The notes under the pieces are model-generated. The model was not told the DNA's origin, searched no databases, and was given only the letters and a program-made list of their open reading frames with translations. Shown here in pieces: positions 27,302 to 35,417 of a stretch of DNA of 64,000 nucleotides. Source of the DNA: B18-G4 sp032250805. Its GTDB lineage: Bacteria > Bacteroidota > Bacteroidia > Bacteroidales > B18-G4. How positions within the stretch are numbered: position 1 is the stretch's first letter; each line of letters begins with the position of its first letter. Position numbers and translations under genes: made by a program. The stretch covers positions 12,557 through 76,556 of the forward strand of contig JAVVEM010000012.1 of NCBI GenBank assembly GCA_032250805.1, read 5' to 3'.

Positions 27302-27365
27302 GCAAATGATAAAATATTTTACAATATATTTGATTTTATACATATTATTATTTATTTTTGTAAAA
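27287..27365. repeat. Three TTTTACA-type repeats in the usp-xre intergenic region
   Basis: TTTTACAAATAT (27287-27298) and TTTTACAATATA (27317-27328) are direct copies. ATTTTTGTAAAA (27354-27365) is an inverted copy with one mismatch to the first. Copy 1 lies between the -33 and -7 boxes of the usp promoter, copy 2 abuts the -33 box of xre, and copy 3 overlaps the xre -7 box. This is where operators for an autoregulating repressor would be. The AT-rich background lowers the significance. Confidence 0.45.
27329..27360 (+). promoter_or_regulatory. Promoter of the XRE regulator gene
   Basis: TTTG at 27329-27332 and TATTTTTG at 27353-27360 have a 24-base start-to-start spacing. The ATG at 27383 lies 22 bases after the -7 box. 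Confidence 0.65.
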
Positions 27366-27382
27366 TATTTTTAATTTATATC

Positions 27383-27886
27383 ATGCATTATTTTGCGAAG
27401 AATTTAAAATACCTTAGGAAAAGCATGGGCTTAAGCCAGGAAGAGTTTGGCAAACTGGTTGGGCTGAACCGGGGGAATATTGCCTCATACGAAAAGCAAA
27501 GTGCCGAACCCAGCATCATCAACCTTAGCCGGATAAGCAAATATTTTAAAATAGAATTGGGTGATTTGATTGAAGAGGATATTTCGGAAAGAAATAAACT
27601 GATAAATCAAATCGATGAGCGTGATACAAATGCTGTTGAAGAAGCTCTGATGGAGTCGTTGGAAGATCACCGGACCAAAATTGAGAAATTCAGAAAGCGT
27701 TCTGATGAGATGGCCCGCATATTAATGGGATTCAGGCAGTTTCATAAATTCAGAATGGAAAATTCGGAAGGTCTTTCAGAAGATGTAAAAAAAATGGCCA
27801 TGGATTATGAAAGGCTTCTCGAAGTACTCGAAGATGTGTTAGCTACCAACAGGCATATCATGCAACTGCTCGACAAACCCCAATAG
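27383..27886 (+). CDS. XRE-family HTH transcriptional regulator
   Basis: A 167-residue protein. I start it at ATG 27383 (MHYFAKNLKYLRKSMGLSQ) downstream of the promoter; 46 upstream in-frame codons are AT-rich leader. Residues 5-60 are a Cro/CI-type helix-turn-helix (LSQEEFGKLVGLNRGNIASYE, then PSIINLSRISKYF). The remainder (about 70-165) is predicted helical with charged heptads (KIEKFRKRSDEMARILMG) that could dimerise. It is divergent from usp and likely regulates itself and usp through the repeats between them; this is inference. The form resembles stress-type regulators in Bacteroidota rather than phage repressors. Confidence 0.85.
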   Translation: MHYFAKNLKYLRKSMGLSQEEFGKLVGLNRGNIASYEKQSAEPSIINLSRISKYFKIELGDLIEEDISERNKLINQIDERDTNAVEEALMESLEDHRTKIEKFRKRSDEMARILMGFRQFHKFRMENSEGLSEDVKKMAMDYERLLEVLEDVLATNRHIMQLLDKPQ

Positions 27887-27951
27887 GCTATCCATTTCAG
27901 CATGTGTTAAGTTTTGAAAATTTAAAAAGGCATAAACATATTTCATCCTTT

Positions 27952-29133
27952 TCATATATTTACCTTTGAAGCCCTTTCAAAAGGGGCTTCCCTGTCGAAG
28001 AGGTAACGGTAGGTAACATGGGTTTTATATATCCGGGCCTCTATTTGTTCACACACTTTCATCATGGTGGGATTGAAGTCGCCGATCCAGTTCATTTCCA
28101 GATCAGTATATCTGAATCCAGGTTGTTTCGTATACTGATAAAAGGCCATTACAAGACCTCCTTCAACACCTTTGCCCTGATGTTGGGGCACAACGCCAAA
28201 TAATTTTCCAATAATGCGGGTAATTTTTTTGCTGACCCTGATGGCATAGATCAGCCTTAATTTGTTTATGGTGTTTATCTTTCCATTAAATTTCTTAATT
28301 ACCTGACCGATATCGGGCAGCATGATAAAAAAGCCAACGGGGTCGCCCTTATAATAGGCAATATGAATGAGGTGCTTGTCCATGATGGGTCTCATTTGTT
28401 TAATCAGCGCGGCAGCATGTGCTTTGGTGGTTTTGGGTACCCCCGGGAAACGTCCCCAGGCAGCATTGAAAATATGGGTAAAATCTTCAACGATCTTATC
28501 TTTTTTCTTATGGTCGAAGATCACAAAAGTATAATCGGGATTATTAAAAACCCGCCTTGCCTTGTCGTGTATGGCTTCACTCAGGCCTTCATGGGCAATT
28601 TTCCTGTGATAGGTATACTGGTTAAAGAAATTTTTAAATCCATAAGCTTCAAATAGTTCCTGGTAGTAGGGGAAATTATAGGGCATATTGTACACCGGCT
28701 CATAGAAACCATCAACCAGGCATCCCCAGAAGTTGTCGCGGTCGCCAAAATTCACCGGGCCGTCCATGGCGGCCATTCCTCTTTCTTTTAACCAATCGCG
28801 ACAGGCATCGAATAATATAAAAGCAGCATCCTTGTCGTTGATGCAATCAAAAAATCCAAGGCCGCCAGCACTCACCTTTTTTGTGCTTACGGCCTTTTTG
28901 TCATAGAAAGCGGCTACACGGCCAACCGTATTTTGCTCAGCATCTTTGAGTATCCAACGGATGGCTTCGCCATTCCTGAAATTTTTGTTTTTTTCAGGAT
29001 CAAAGATATTTTCAATCTCAATGTCGAAGGGCCTGATCCAGTTGGGATCCTTACGGTATAAATGAACGGGAAACTCCAGGAATGCTTTCACCAGTGGAGC
29101 ATCAACAACTTCTACCAAATGATATTTCTTCAT
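27952..29133 (-). CDS. YghO-like GNAT-fold protein of unknown substrate
   Basis: A 393-residue cytoplasmic protein beginning HLVEVVDAPLVKAFLEFPVHLY and carrying DPNWIRPFDIEIENIFDP, GFFDCINDKDAAFILFDAC, MDGPVNFGDRDNFWG and FNPTMMKVCEQIEARIYKTH. This is the pattern of a conserved YghO-like family related to GNAT acetyltransferases (a VPQHQGKGVEGG segment at about 317 resembles the acetyl-CoA loop). No activity is firmly known for the family. It is a single gene with a long leader (TTG and -7 elements not clear). Confidence 0.7.
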   Translation of the reverse strand: MKKYHLVEVVDAPLVKAFLEFPVHLYRKDPNWIRPFDIEIENIFDPEKNKNFRNGEAIRWILKDAEQNTVGRVAAFYDKKAVSTKKVSAGGLGFFDCINDKDAAFILFDACRDWLKERGMAAMDGPVNFGDRDNFWGCLVDGFYEPVYNMPYNFPYYQELFEAYGFKNFFNQYTYHRKIAHEGLSEAIHDKARRVFNNPDYTFVIFDHKKKDKIVEDFTHIFNAAWGRFPGVPKTTKAHAAALIKQMRPIMDKHLIHIAYYKGDPVGFFIMLPDIGQVIKKFNGKINTINKLRLIYAIRVSKKITRIIGKLFGVVPQHQGKGVEGGLVMAFYQYTKQPGFRYTDLEMNWIGDFNPTMMKVCEQIEARIYKTHVTYRYLFDREAPFERASKVNI

Positions 29134-29230
29134 TTCTTATATTGATTGCTGTGAAGCTGTGAATATACAAAAAGATATTGAATGCATTCTTTCTGACACC
29201 TAATAAAGAAATGGCATTACATTAATTGCT

Positions 29231-29238
29231 TAATTTTG
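29231..29238 (+). promoter_or_regulatory. -7 promoter element (TAATTTTG)
   Basis: Exact TAnnTTTG match 18 bases before the ATG of the DJ-1/PfpI-like gene. No -33 TTG at the expected distance. Confidence 0.5.
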
Positions 29239-29255
29239 CGTAAAAGATCAATCTT

Positions 29256-29732
29256 ATGAAAAAGTATATTCCTGGTTTTATTCTTATAATGGCCATGGTA
29301 TTTTCTTCCTGTATCCAGGATCAAAATGCTTCTTTGGCCGGTGTAGAAACAGCAACAGTGCCTGAAAAGCAAAAAGTGCTTTTTATTCTCACCAGTCATT
29401 CCGAAAAAGGCAATACAGGTGAACAAACAGGATTTTATCTCAGTGCCGTTTGCCATGGCCCGGCAGCACTTCTGAATATCAAACTGGCCGACGGCAGTTA
29501 CCTGATCGAAGGAAAAACGCTTACTTCTTTTACCAATGGCGAAGAGGAAGCCGTTGGTCTTACCGAAGTGGTTCCCTTTCTGTTGGAAGACGCCCTGAAG
29601 GAGCGCGGAGCCCAATTCATAGCAGCAGAAAACTGGGCGGATCATGTACTGTTGAGCGGGCGCCTCATTACCGGACAAAATCCGCAATCAGCAACTACCC
29701 TGGGTGAAAAACTACTCGAAATGCTGCAATAA
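29256..29732 (+). CDS. DJ-1/PfpI-family lipoprotein with a large internal deletion
   Basis: The 158-residue product starts with a lipoprotein signal (lipobox FSSC, Cys19). Residues 40-63 (VLFILTSHSEKGNTGEQTGF) match the first strand and loop of class I glutamine-amidotransferase-like (Hsp31-like) DJ-1 proteins. The next residues are SAVCHGPAALLN with nucleophile Cys66, and residues 85-155 (SFTNGEEEAVGLTEVVPFLL, RLITGQNPQSATTLGEKLL) match their C-terminal part. Such proteins normally have some 80-90 residues between the GFYL and AVCHGP blocks, including a conserved acidic residue and the GGHGP loop; all are absent here, yet the frame is intact. It is likely an in-frame deletion and a non-functional or altered protein. 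Confidence 0.75.
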   Translation: MKKYIPGFILIMAMVFSSCIQDQNASLAGVETATVPEKQKVLFILTSHSEKGNTGEQTGFYLSAVCHGPAALLNIKLADGSYLIEGKTLTSFTNGEEEAVGLTEVVPFLLEDALKERGAQFIAAENWADHVLLSGRLITGQNPQSATTLGEKLLEMLQ

Positions 29733-29766
29733 TTTCCATGAATAAAAATTGCTTAATCAAAAGGTC

Positions 29767-31149
29767 ATGAAAATTATTCTTCTTTTATTATCACTTTCCT
29801 GGATATGTAATTCTGCATACCCCCAGGAAAAGGATGACATCATGATCAGGAAGATCTTCGATAATGTGCTGCTCAGCGATGAGGCTTACAACAATCTCGA
29901 ATACCTCTGCAAACATGCTCCGGGAAGGCTCCTGGGGAGTGAAGAATCATTGATCGCCCTGGAATATTTGAAAAACTACTTCGAAGAAATGGGTGCCGAT
30001 ACGGTATTTCTTCAGGAATATAAAACACCTGCCTGGAAATGCCATTCAACAGTGGTCAGCATCCTTTCAGAACAGGGCGATCTGCGCTTGCGGGCCGATG
30101 CTCTGGGCCCTTCGCCTTCAACAACAGATGGGTTGATATCGGAAGTTGTAGAGGTGCAGGGGCTTGAAGACCTGAAGAGCCGCAAGCCCGGATCTGTTGC
30201 CGGAAAGATCGTGTTTTTTAACCGGCCTGTCGACATGACATTGATCAATACCTTCAGGATCTATGGCAGTGCTGTTGATCAAAGGCACCGCGGTCCTGCC
30301 CTTGCAGCTGAACTGGGTGCTGTGGGCGTGCTGGTGAGGTCGGTCGGAACCAGGATCGACACCTTCCCGCATACCGGGTCGACAAGATATGGGGACAAAA
30401 AAATTCCCGCTGCCGCAATAAGTGTGGTTGATGCCAACATCCTCAGCGAAGTATTAAAAAAGGATCAAAAACTGCGTGCACGCATGGTCATTGAAGCCGA
30501 AGTGATGGAGGAGATTACCACTTATAACCTGATTGCTGATATCCGGGGCCATGAGAAGCCTGATGAATACATTGTTGTTGGCGGGCATATTGATGCCTGG
30601 TATAACAGTCCGGGAGCACACGACGACGGGATTGGATGTGTGCAGTCGGCTGATGTGCTGAGAATTTTCAGGGAGTTGGGCATAAACAACAAGCGTAGCA
30701 TACGGGCCATCATGTTTATGGACGAAGAACTTTACCAATCGGGGGGTGCTGCCTATGCCGAATACACAAGAAACAACGGAATAATCAACTACCTGGCCCT
30801 GGAAGCCGATGCCGGTGGTTTTACTCCCGAAGGCTTTATGGTGGATGCTCCCGATAGTGTTTTCAAAGTGATCGAAAGCTTTCTGCCCATGCTTGAACCT
30901 TACGGGATCAATTATATTCGTAAAGGTGGCGGTGGTGTGGATATCGGTCCACTTAAAGAATTCGGTGTGCCGCTGATGGGCTACCGGACTGATTCGCAAC
31001 GCTACATGGACCTTCACCACTCAGCATATGATACTTTCGATAAGGTTCATATCAGAGAACTGCAGCTCGGCTCAGGCTGTATGGCATCGGTAATATATCT
31101 AATCGACCGTAACGGGGATAATTTTTCCCTTTCAGACCCGGGCCTTTAG
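29767..31149 (+). CDS. M28-family zinc metallopeptidase
   Basis: A 460-residue exported aminopeptidase or carboxypeptidase-like enzyme. I start it at ATG 29767 (AAGG just upstream); the signal peptide ends NSAYPQ. A PA-like domain lies at about 100-230. The catalytic zinc site is complete: His and Asp in GGHIDAW, AHDDGIG, Glu pair in MDEELYQSGG, an Asp in LEADAGGF, and His in DLHHSAYDTFDKV. It acts in the periplasm, trimming peptides. It follows the DJ-1-like gene by 35 bases and may be co-transcribed with it. Confidence 0.9.
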   Translation: MKIILLLLSLSWICNSAYPQEKDDIMIRKIFDNVLLSDEAYNNLEYLCKHAPGRLLGSEESLIALEYLKNYFEEMGADTVFLQEYKTPAWKCHSTVVSILSEQGDLRLRADALGPSPSTTDGLISEVVEVQGLEDLKSRKPGSVAGKIVFFNRPVDMTLINTFRIYGSAVDQRHRGPALAAELGAVGVLVRSVGTRIDTFPHTGSTRYGDKKIPAAAISVVDANILSEVLKKDQKLRARMVIEAEVMEEITTYNLIADIRGHEKPDEYIVVGGHIDAWYNSPGAHDDGIGCVQSADVLRIFRELGINNKRSIRAIMFMDEELYQSGGAAYAEYTRNNGIINYLALEADAGGFTPEGFMVDAPDSVFKVIESFLPMLEPYGINYIRKGGGGVDIGPLKEFGVPLMGYRTDSQRYMDLHHSAYDTFDKVHIRELQLGSGCMASVIYLIDRNGDNFSLSDPGL

Positions 31150-31174
31150 CAAAAATTCCTTTCATGCTTAGCTG

Positions 31175-31188
31175 TTACAGTGCTGTAA
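31175..31188. repeat. Short perfect palindrome downstream of the M28 peptidase gene
   Basis: TTACAG-TG-CTGTAA forms a perfect 6-bp inverted repeat around two bases in the gap between convergent genes (31150-31279). No T run follows, so it is not a standard terminator. Nothing else is evident in this gap. Confidence 0.25.
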
Positions 31189-31279
31189 TGCTTACGCTCA
31201 GCTATCGTCTGAATAACTTCAGGCAGAACCCGGCCTTCAAAAGCAGCAATGCTGATGAAGGTGCAGGAATATAAAACCC

Positions 31280-32116
31280 TTATTTACTATCACCCAGGAT
31301 CAGCGGCATTCCATCTTTGGTATTTCCAATAACAACCACCTTGGTATTGGGTGATTTGGCAAGTTCGAGTGTAGCACTGATACCTTTTTCGCGCAATATT
31401 TTGTCGGTAAGACTGGCGCTCAGGATCTCATTGGCCTTGGCTTTACCCATGGCATCGATCCGCTGGCGTTCGGCTTCTTTTTCAGCTTTTTCGAGTTTAA
31501 ATTCATATTCGAGCGATTCCTGCTCCTGCTTGAGCTTGCTCTCAATTGCCGATTTAATTGTGGGGGGTAGAACAATAGAGCGAATGAGTACCTGCTGTAA
31601 TGTTACGTATTTATTTTCCAGTATCTTTTCAGCTTCCTCAAAGATCTCATCCTGTATGGCATCGCGTTTGGTTGAATAGATCTGTTCGGGGGTGTAACGG
31701 CCAATCACACTCCTGGCCGATGAACGCAGTGACGGGATTACAATGCGCCTCAAATAATCTTTCCCGATATTTGAATGCAATAATCCCAGTTTATTGTATT
31801 CCGGCTTATACCATGCCGAAACATCCACGCTGATCTCCAGTCCGTTTGAGGAAAGAACATTCATTTCTTCTGCAATTTCCTGCTGCCGTGTTTCGTAAAC
31901 GATCATTTTGTTAAGAGGATTAATAAAATGAAAGCCCTCACTAAAGGTTTGGGTGGTGTCGATGCCATTACCCAGCAAGCGGAATATTACACCGGCATGC
32001 CCTGCTTCTATTGTTACAGTCATTCTTGCCCAAAAAACGATAACGAAAATAATCGCAACGCCAATAATTCCTATCGGAATAATTTTTTTTAAATTGATTT
32101 GCTGTTGTTGTGCCAT
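31280..32116 (-). CDS. SPFH/prohibitin-family membrane protein
   Basis: A 278-residue protein with one transmembrane segment at about 12-32 and then an SPFH domain (GHAGVIFRLLGNGIDTTQTFSEGFHFINPL, QQEIAEEMNVLSSNGLEISVDV, RSSARSVIGRYTPEQIYS). A long coiled coil (residues 190-250, KLKQEQESLEYEFKLEKAEKEAERQR) and a C-terminal cap follow. These features match prohibitin/HflC-like proteins that form large membrane rings and often modulate FtsH-type proteases. It stands alone. Confidence 0.9.
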   Translation of the reverse strand: MAQQQQINLKKIIPIGIIGVAIIFVIVFWARMTVTIEAGHAGVIFRLLGNGIDTTQTFSEGFHFINPLNKMIVYETRQQEIAEEMNVLSSNGLEISVDVSAWYKPEYNKLGLLHSNIGKDYLRRIVIPSLRSSARSVIGRYTPEQIYSTKRDAIQDEIFEEAEKILENKYVTLQQVLIRSIVLPPTIKSAIESKLKQEQESLEYEFKLEKAEKEAERQRIDAMGKAKANEILSASLTDKILREKGISATLELAKSPNTKVVVIGNTKDGMPLILGDSK

Positions 32117-32226
32117 AAATTTTATCTTTAAGTTTTTGTAAAGGTAGTCATTATAATCATCTTTTAATTTCCGGACCGTCGCAATACCGACAGTTGAAAT
32201 TTTGTATCAGATCTTTCCAAAATGAA

Positions 32227-34191
32227 CTAAGGAAACAGCTTGTTGTTGATCATCCTGTAATTGTACTGCTGCAGCGCAGCCTTGATATATTTTTCCATCT
32301 CAGAGGCAAGCTGTTTTTCCTGATCTATGAGGTTATGTTTCTGCCCCGGATCTTTTTTCGTATTAAAGAGTGATACGGATTCTTGTCCGTCAAATACAAG
32401 GGTATAATTGCCCTGCGTAAGGGTATACACATCATGTGCACACTGGAAGGCCATGCGTGCTTTGCCATCCCTGAAGGCACTGCTGCCGAATGCGACAAAA
32501 GCCTGGTTGTAGTTCATGTAATCAAGTATGGAAGGAACAATATCGCTTTGCTGGAATGTAAAATCACATCTTCCTGCCAGGCTGTCGCCGGGAAAATAAA
32601 ACAAAAGCGGAATGGCATATTGTCCTGCCAGGTTTTTGTAATATTGAAGCTGAAGATCGTTTAAACGGTATTCCTCTTCTTTGCGCATATTCTCTGCTGC
32701 ACTAACCGAATGACCGGTATGGTCGGCGAGCAAAACGAACAGTGTATTGTTGAACCAGGGCATTTCCGATGCAGTTTTAAAGAACTGCTGAAGGGCAAAA
32801 TCGGTATACCTGATCACAGGATGGATATGTACATCATCTTCGGGAAACATCTCCTCGTATTCGGGCGGTATTTGATATGGATTGTGCGAGCTAAGGGTGA
32901 ATTCAAATGCAAAGAAAGGCTCTTTAAATGTGTTGAGTTTCCGGGCAAAATATTGTAAAAATGCGTGGTCGTATATTCCCCAGTATCCATCATAGTCGTC
33001 CTCATTACCATATTCCGAACGACCAAAATACCACTCAAAACCAGCCATATCAGCATAGGAGTCGATATTCAGGGTGCCATTCGTGCCGCCATGAAAAAAG
33101 GCTGTCTGATAATCTTTTTCTTTAAGAATTGTGGCCAGACTGGCAAACCTGTTCGTATTGTACACTGATAATGTGAAGGGATCGTCCATGAGTGGAGCAA
33201 TACCTGTGGTAATGCAATGAACGGCGTCGATCGACCGTGTGGCTGTGGCATAGGCATTGGTGAAGCAGAGCGAATGCTGCATGAGTGAATCAAGAAAAGG
33301 TGTATATCCTTTGGTTCCGTTCAGGTAACCACTGTACTCGCGCGAAAAACTTTCAAGCAAAATAATTACAATATTGATCTTTCTGAAAGCCGGATCGGGA
33401 TAGGAATATTGATGCCTTACCGGAAAAATTTCATGACATTGCTCAAGGGTGAAATATTCTTTGTAATCAATATTCTTATGTCCGAAAGTTGTCATTATTG
33501 CAAAGGGTGTATTCAGTGCCAGCGGAGCGTTTTGCACCGAGGTATATTTTGTGGCGTTGGAAACAGTCAGAGGCTTGTTTTGCAGTCCGCCCCTGGCCCC
33601 CACAAGGATCAGCCCTGATAATATAATGAAAACCGGAAGCTGATAAAGGAGATGTTTTATTTTAAATCGCCCTGCTCTCTGACGGATTTTTTTTTGCATC
33701 TTCCCGCTGTGAAAAAGGAAGGAAAACAAAGCAAGCAAACCTGCCCAGTACAGTCCAACATACCAGTAATCTGTAATAAAGCGGGGAAGCAGGGTCAGAA
33801 AATCATCACTCCCGGTTATAAAATAGTATTGAAATGCGGTTGATCTTTTGAGGGTAAAATCAAAATACCGGGCATCGGCAAGGTCAATAAGTATGAGGAG
33901 TGAATTGACGATGATCATGTAATAACGGATAAATGCCTGGTAGGCTTTTTTGTTCTTTATGTTGCCCAGGGGAAGGATATGCATGAGGATGACCAAAAGG
34001 TTGAAGTAAACAATAACCGAGAGATCGAAACGCATGCCGACGATAAAAACCCGGAGAGTTTCTGCCAATCCAGGATGTGTAAAATGAGCATTGTTGAGCA
34101 ACAAAAAGAATAAACGGGCCAGAAGGAACATGCATAAAATCAGCGCCAGTCTTTTGAACAACAGAAGCAAGTGTAATAAATATGTCTTCAT
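32227..34191 (-). CDS. LtaS-like membrane sulfatase/phosphoglycerol-transferase family protein
   Basis: A 654-residue protein starting at ATG 34191 (MKTYLLHLLLLFKRL); an in-frame ATG at 34251 lies inside the divergent promoter region and is less likely. Five or so transmembrane helices (residues 1-220) precede an extracytoplasmic alkaline-phosphatase-superfamily domain. The domain starts KINIVIILLESFSREYSG, has the likely nucleophile Thr in TATRSIDAVHC, and later LLADHTGHS with the metal-binding Asp/His pair. It resembles LtaS and OpgB-type enzymes that transfer phosphoglycerol or phosphoethanolamine to envelope glycans or lipids. Substrate is unknown; no neighbour informs it. Confidence 0.82.
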   Translation of the reverse strand: MKTYLLHLLLLFKRLALILCMFLLARLFFLLLNNAHFTHPGLAETLRVFIVGMRFDLSVIVYFNLLVILMHILPLGNIKNKKAYQAFIRYYMIIVNSLLILIDLADARYFDFTLKRSTAFQYYFITGSDDFLTLLPRFITDYWYVGLYWAGLLALFSFLFHSGKMQKKIRQRAGRFKIKHLLYQLPVFIILSGLILVGARGGLQNKPLTVSNATKYTSVQNAPLALNTPFAIMTTFGHKNIDYKEYFTLEQCHEIFPVRHQYSYPDPAFRKINIVIILLESFSREYSGYLNGTKGYTPFLDSLMQHSLCFTNAYATATRSIDAVHCITTGIAPLMDDPFTLSVYNTNRFASLATILKEKDYQTAFFHGGTNGTLNIDSYADMAGFEWYFGRSEYGNEDDYDGYWGIYDHAFLQYFARKLNTFKEPFFAFEFTLSSHNPYQIPPEYEEMFPEDDVHIHPVIRYTDFALQQFFKTASEMPWFNNTLFVLLADHTGHSVSAAENMRKEEEYRLNDLQLQYYKNLAGQYAIPLLFYFPGDSLAGRCDFTFQQSDIVPSILDYMNYNQAFVAFGSSAFRDGKARMAFQCAHDVYTLTQGNYTLVFDGQESVSLFNTKKDPGQKHNLIDQEKQLASEMEKYIKAALQQYNYRMINNKLFP

Positions 34192-34241
34192 CGACAACAA
34201 ATTTGAGAATAATATTTTGATTTTGGTGTGCTGCAAAAAAT

Positions 34242-34274
34242 TTTGATCCAATTCTCATACCTGCACTATCTTTG
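34242..34274 (+). promoter_or_regulatory. Promoter of the CNNM/CorC-type gene (leaderless arrangement)
   Basis: TTTG at 34242-34245 and TATCTTTG at 34267-34274 are 25 bases apart. The ATG at 34280 begins only six bases after the -7 box, so the transcript should start at or next to the start codon. Confidence 0.6.
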
Positions 34275-34279
34275 CATGC

Positions 34280-35329
34280 ATGATACTATTGATTGTTTAC
34301 TTGCTGATTGCATTGATGCTTTCATTTTTATGCTCTATTATGGAAGCTGTGATCCTGAGTATTACTCCCTCCTTTGCGACAATGAAAGAGCAACAACGCA
34401 AACCTTATGCCGGATGGCTTAAACAATACAAAAGTAAGATCGACCGGCCACTGGCAGCGATACTTACGCTGAATACCTTTGCACACACTATCGGAGCAGC
34501 GGGTGTGGGGGCACAGGCACAGCTTCTGTGGGGAAATAAATACCTTTCGCTGGTTTCGGTGATCCTTACCATTCTTATCCTGATCATTTCGGAGATCATT
34601 CCCAAAACCATCGGTGCAAATTTCTGGAGAGCCCTTACCCCATTTACAGTATATACCTTGAGGGTGCTGATGGTATTGCTATATCCGTTTGTTATCATCA
34701 GCCAGTTAATTACCAAAGCATTTAATATCAAGAACAGGAAAAACATATTGAGCCGTGCCGATTTTTCTGCCATGGCCGAACTCGCCGTTAATGAGGGCGT
34801 TATCAGGAAAGGGGAGTCGAAGATCATTCAGAATATTGCACGTTTTGATAGGATCAAGGCAAAGGATATCATGACTCCGCGAACAATTATTTTTGCCGCA
34901 CCCGAGCAAATGACAGTATCGGACTTTTACAGAATGAATGATGAGCTGCGTTTTTCGAGGATCCCCGTGTACAATAAAACTCTGGATCAGATAAAGGGAT
35001 ATTTTTTAAAAGATGACATGCTGATCAACCTTGTCGAAGGAAATAAAAATGTAAGCCTGAAATCATTTGCACGCGATATTATCCCGGTATATGTGAATAC
35101 CCCGATCCAGACCTTATACACAACACTTACATCAAACAATGAACATATTGCCCTGGTTGTTGACGAGTATGGCGGTACCTCAGGCATCGTTACCCTGGAG
35201 GATATTGTTGAGACCATTCTTGGCCTTGAGATCGTTGACGAGCTGGATAATATTGAGGATTTACAGCTTGCAGCGCGTCAAAGCTGGGAGAAAAGAGCCC
35301 GGCGCATGGGACTCAGATTTGAAAAATAA
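34280..35329 (+). CDS. CNNM/HlyC-CorC-type membrane protein (DUF21 + CBS pair)
   Basis: A 349-residue inner-membrane protein. Residues 1-165 form a DUF21/CNNM transmembrane domain (three to four helices). Residues about 190-310 are a CBS pair with the signature VVDEYGGTSGIVTLEDIVETILG. It ends shortly after, without the C-terminal CorC_HlyC domain found in longer relatives. Members handle Mg or other divalent cations. The in-frame ATG used here lies right after the -7 box; no ribosome-binding site precedes it. Confidence 0.88.
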   Translation: MILLIVYLLIALMLSFLCSIMEAVILSITPSFATMKEQQRKPYAGWLKQYKSKIDRPLAAILTLNTFAHTIGAAGVGAQAQLLWGNKYLSLVSVILTILILIISEIIPKTIGANFWRALTPFTVYTLRVLMVLLYPFVIISQLITKAFNIKNRKNILSRADFSAMAELAVNEGVIRKGESKIIQNIARFDRIKAKDIMTPRTIIFAAPEQMTVSDFYRMNDELRFSRIPVYNKTLDQIKGYFLKDDMLINLVEGNKNVSLKSFARDIIPVYVNTPIQTLYTTLTSNNEHIALVVDEYGGTSGIVTLEDIVETILGLEIVDELDNIEDLQLAARQSWEKRARRMGLRFEK

Positions 35330-35417
35330 TATGGAATCTACATGTTGTTTTTTATATAAGGTATATGTATATTTATCCCTGAAATTGAACAATATATACA
35401 AACCAATACCTTAAATC

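Noticed and set aside
29217..29687. Minus-strand ORF covering the DJ-1-like gene
   Set aside because: The plus frame has a lipoprotein signal, promoter and recognisable DJ-1 blocks; the minus product has none.
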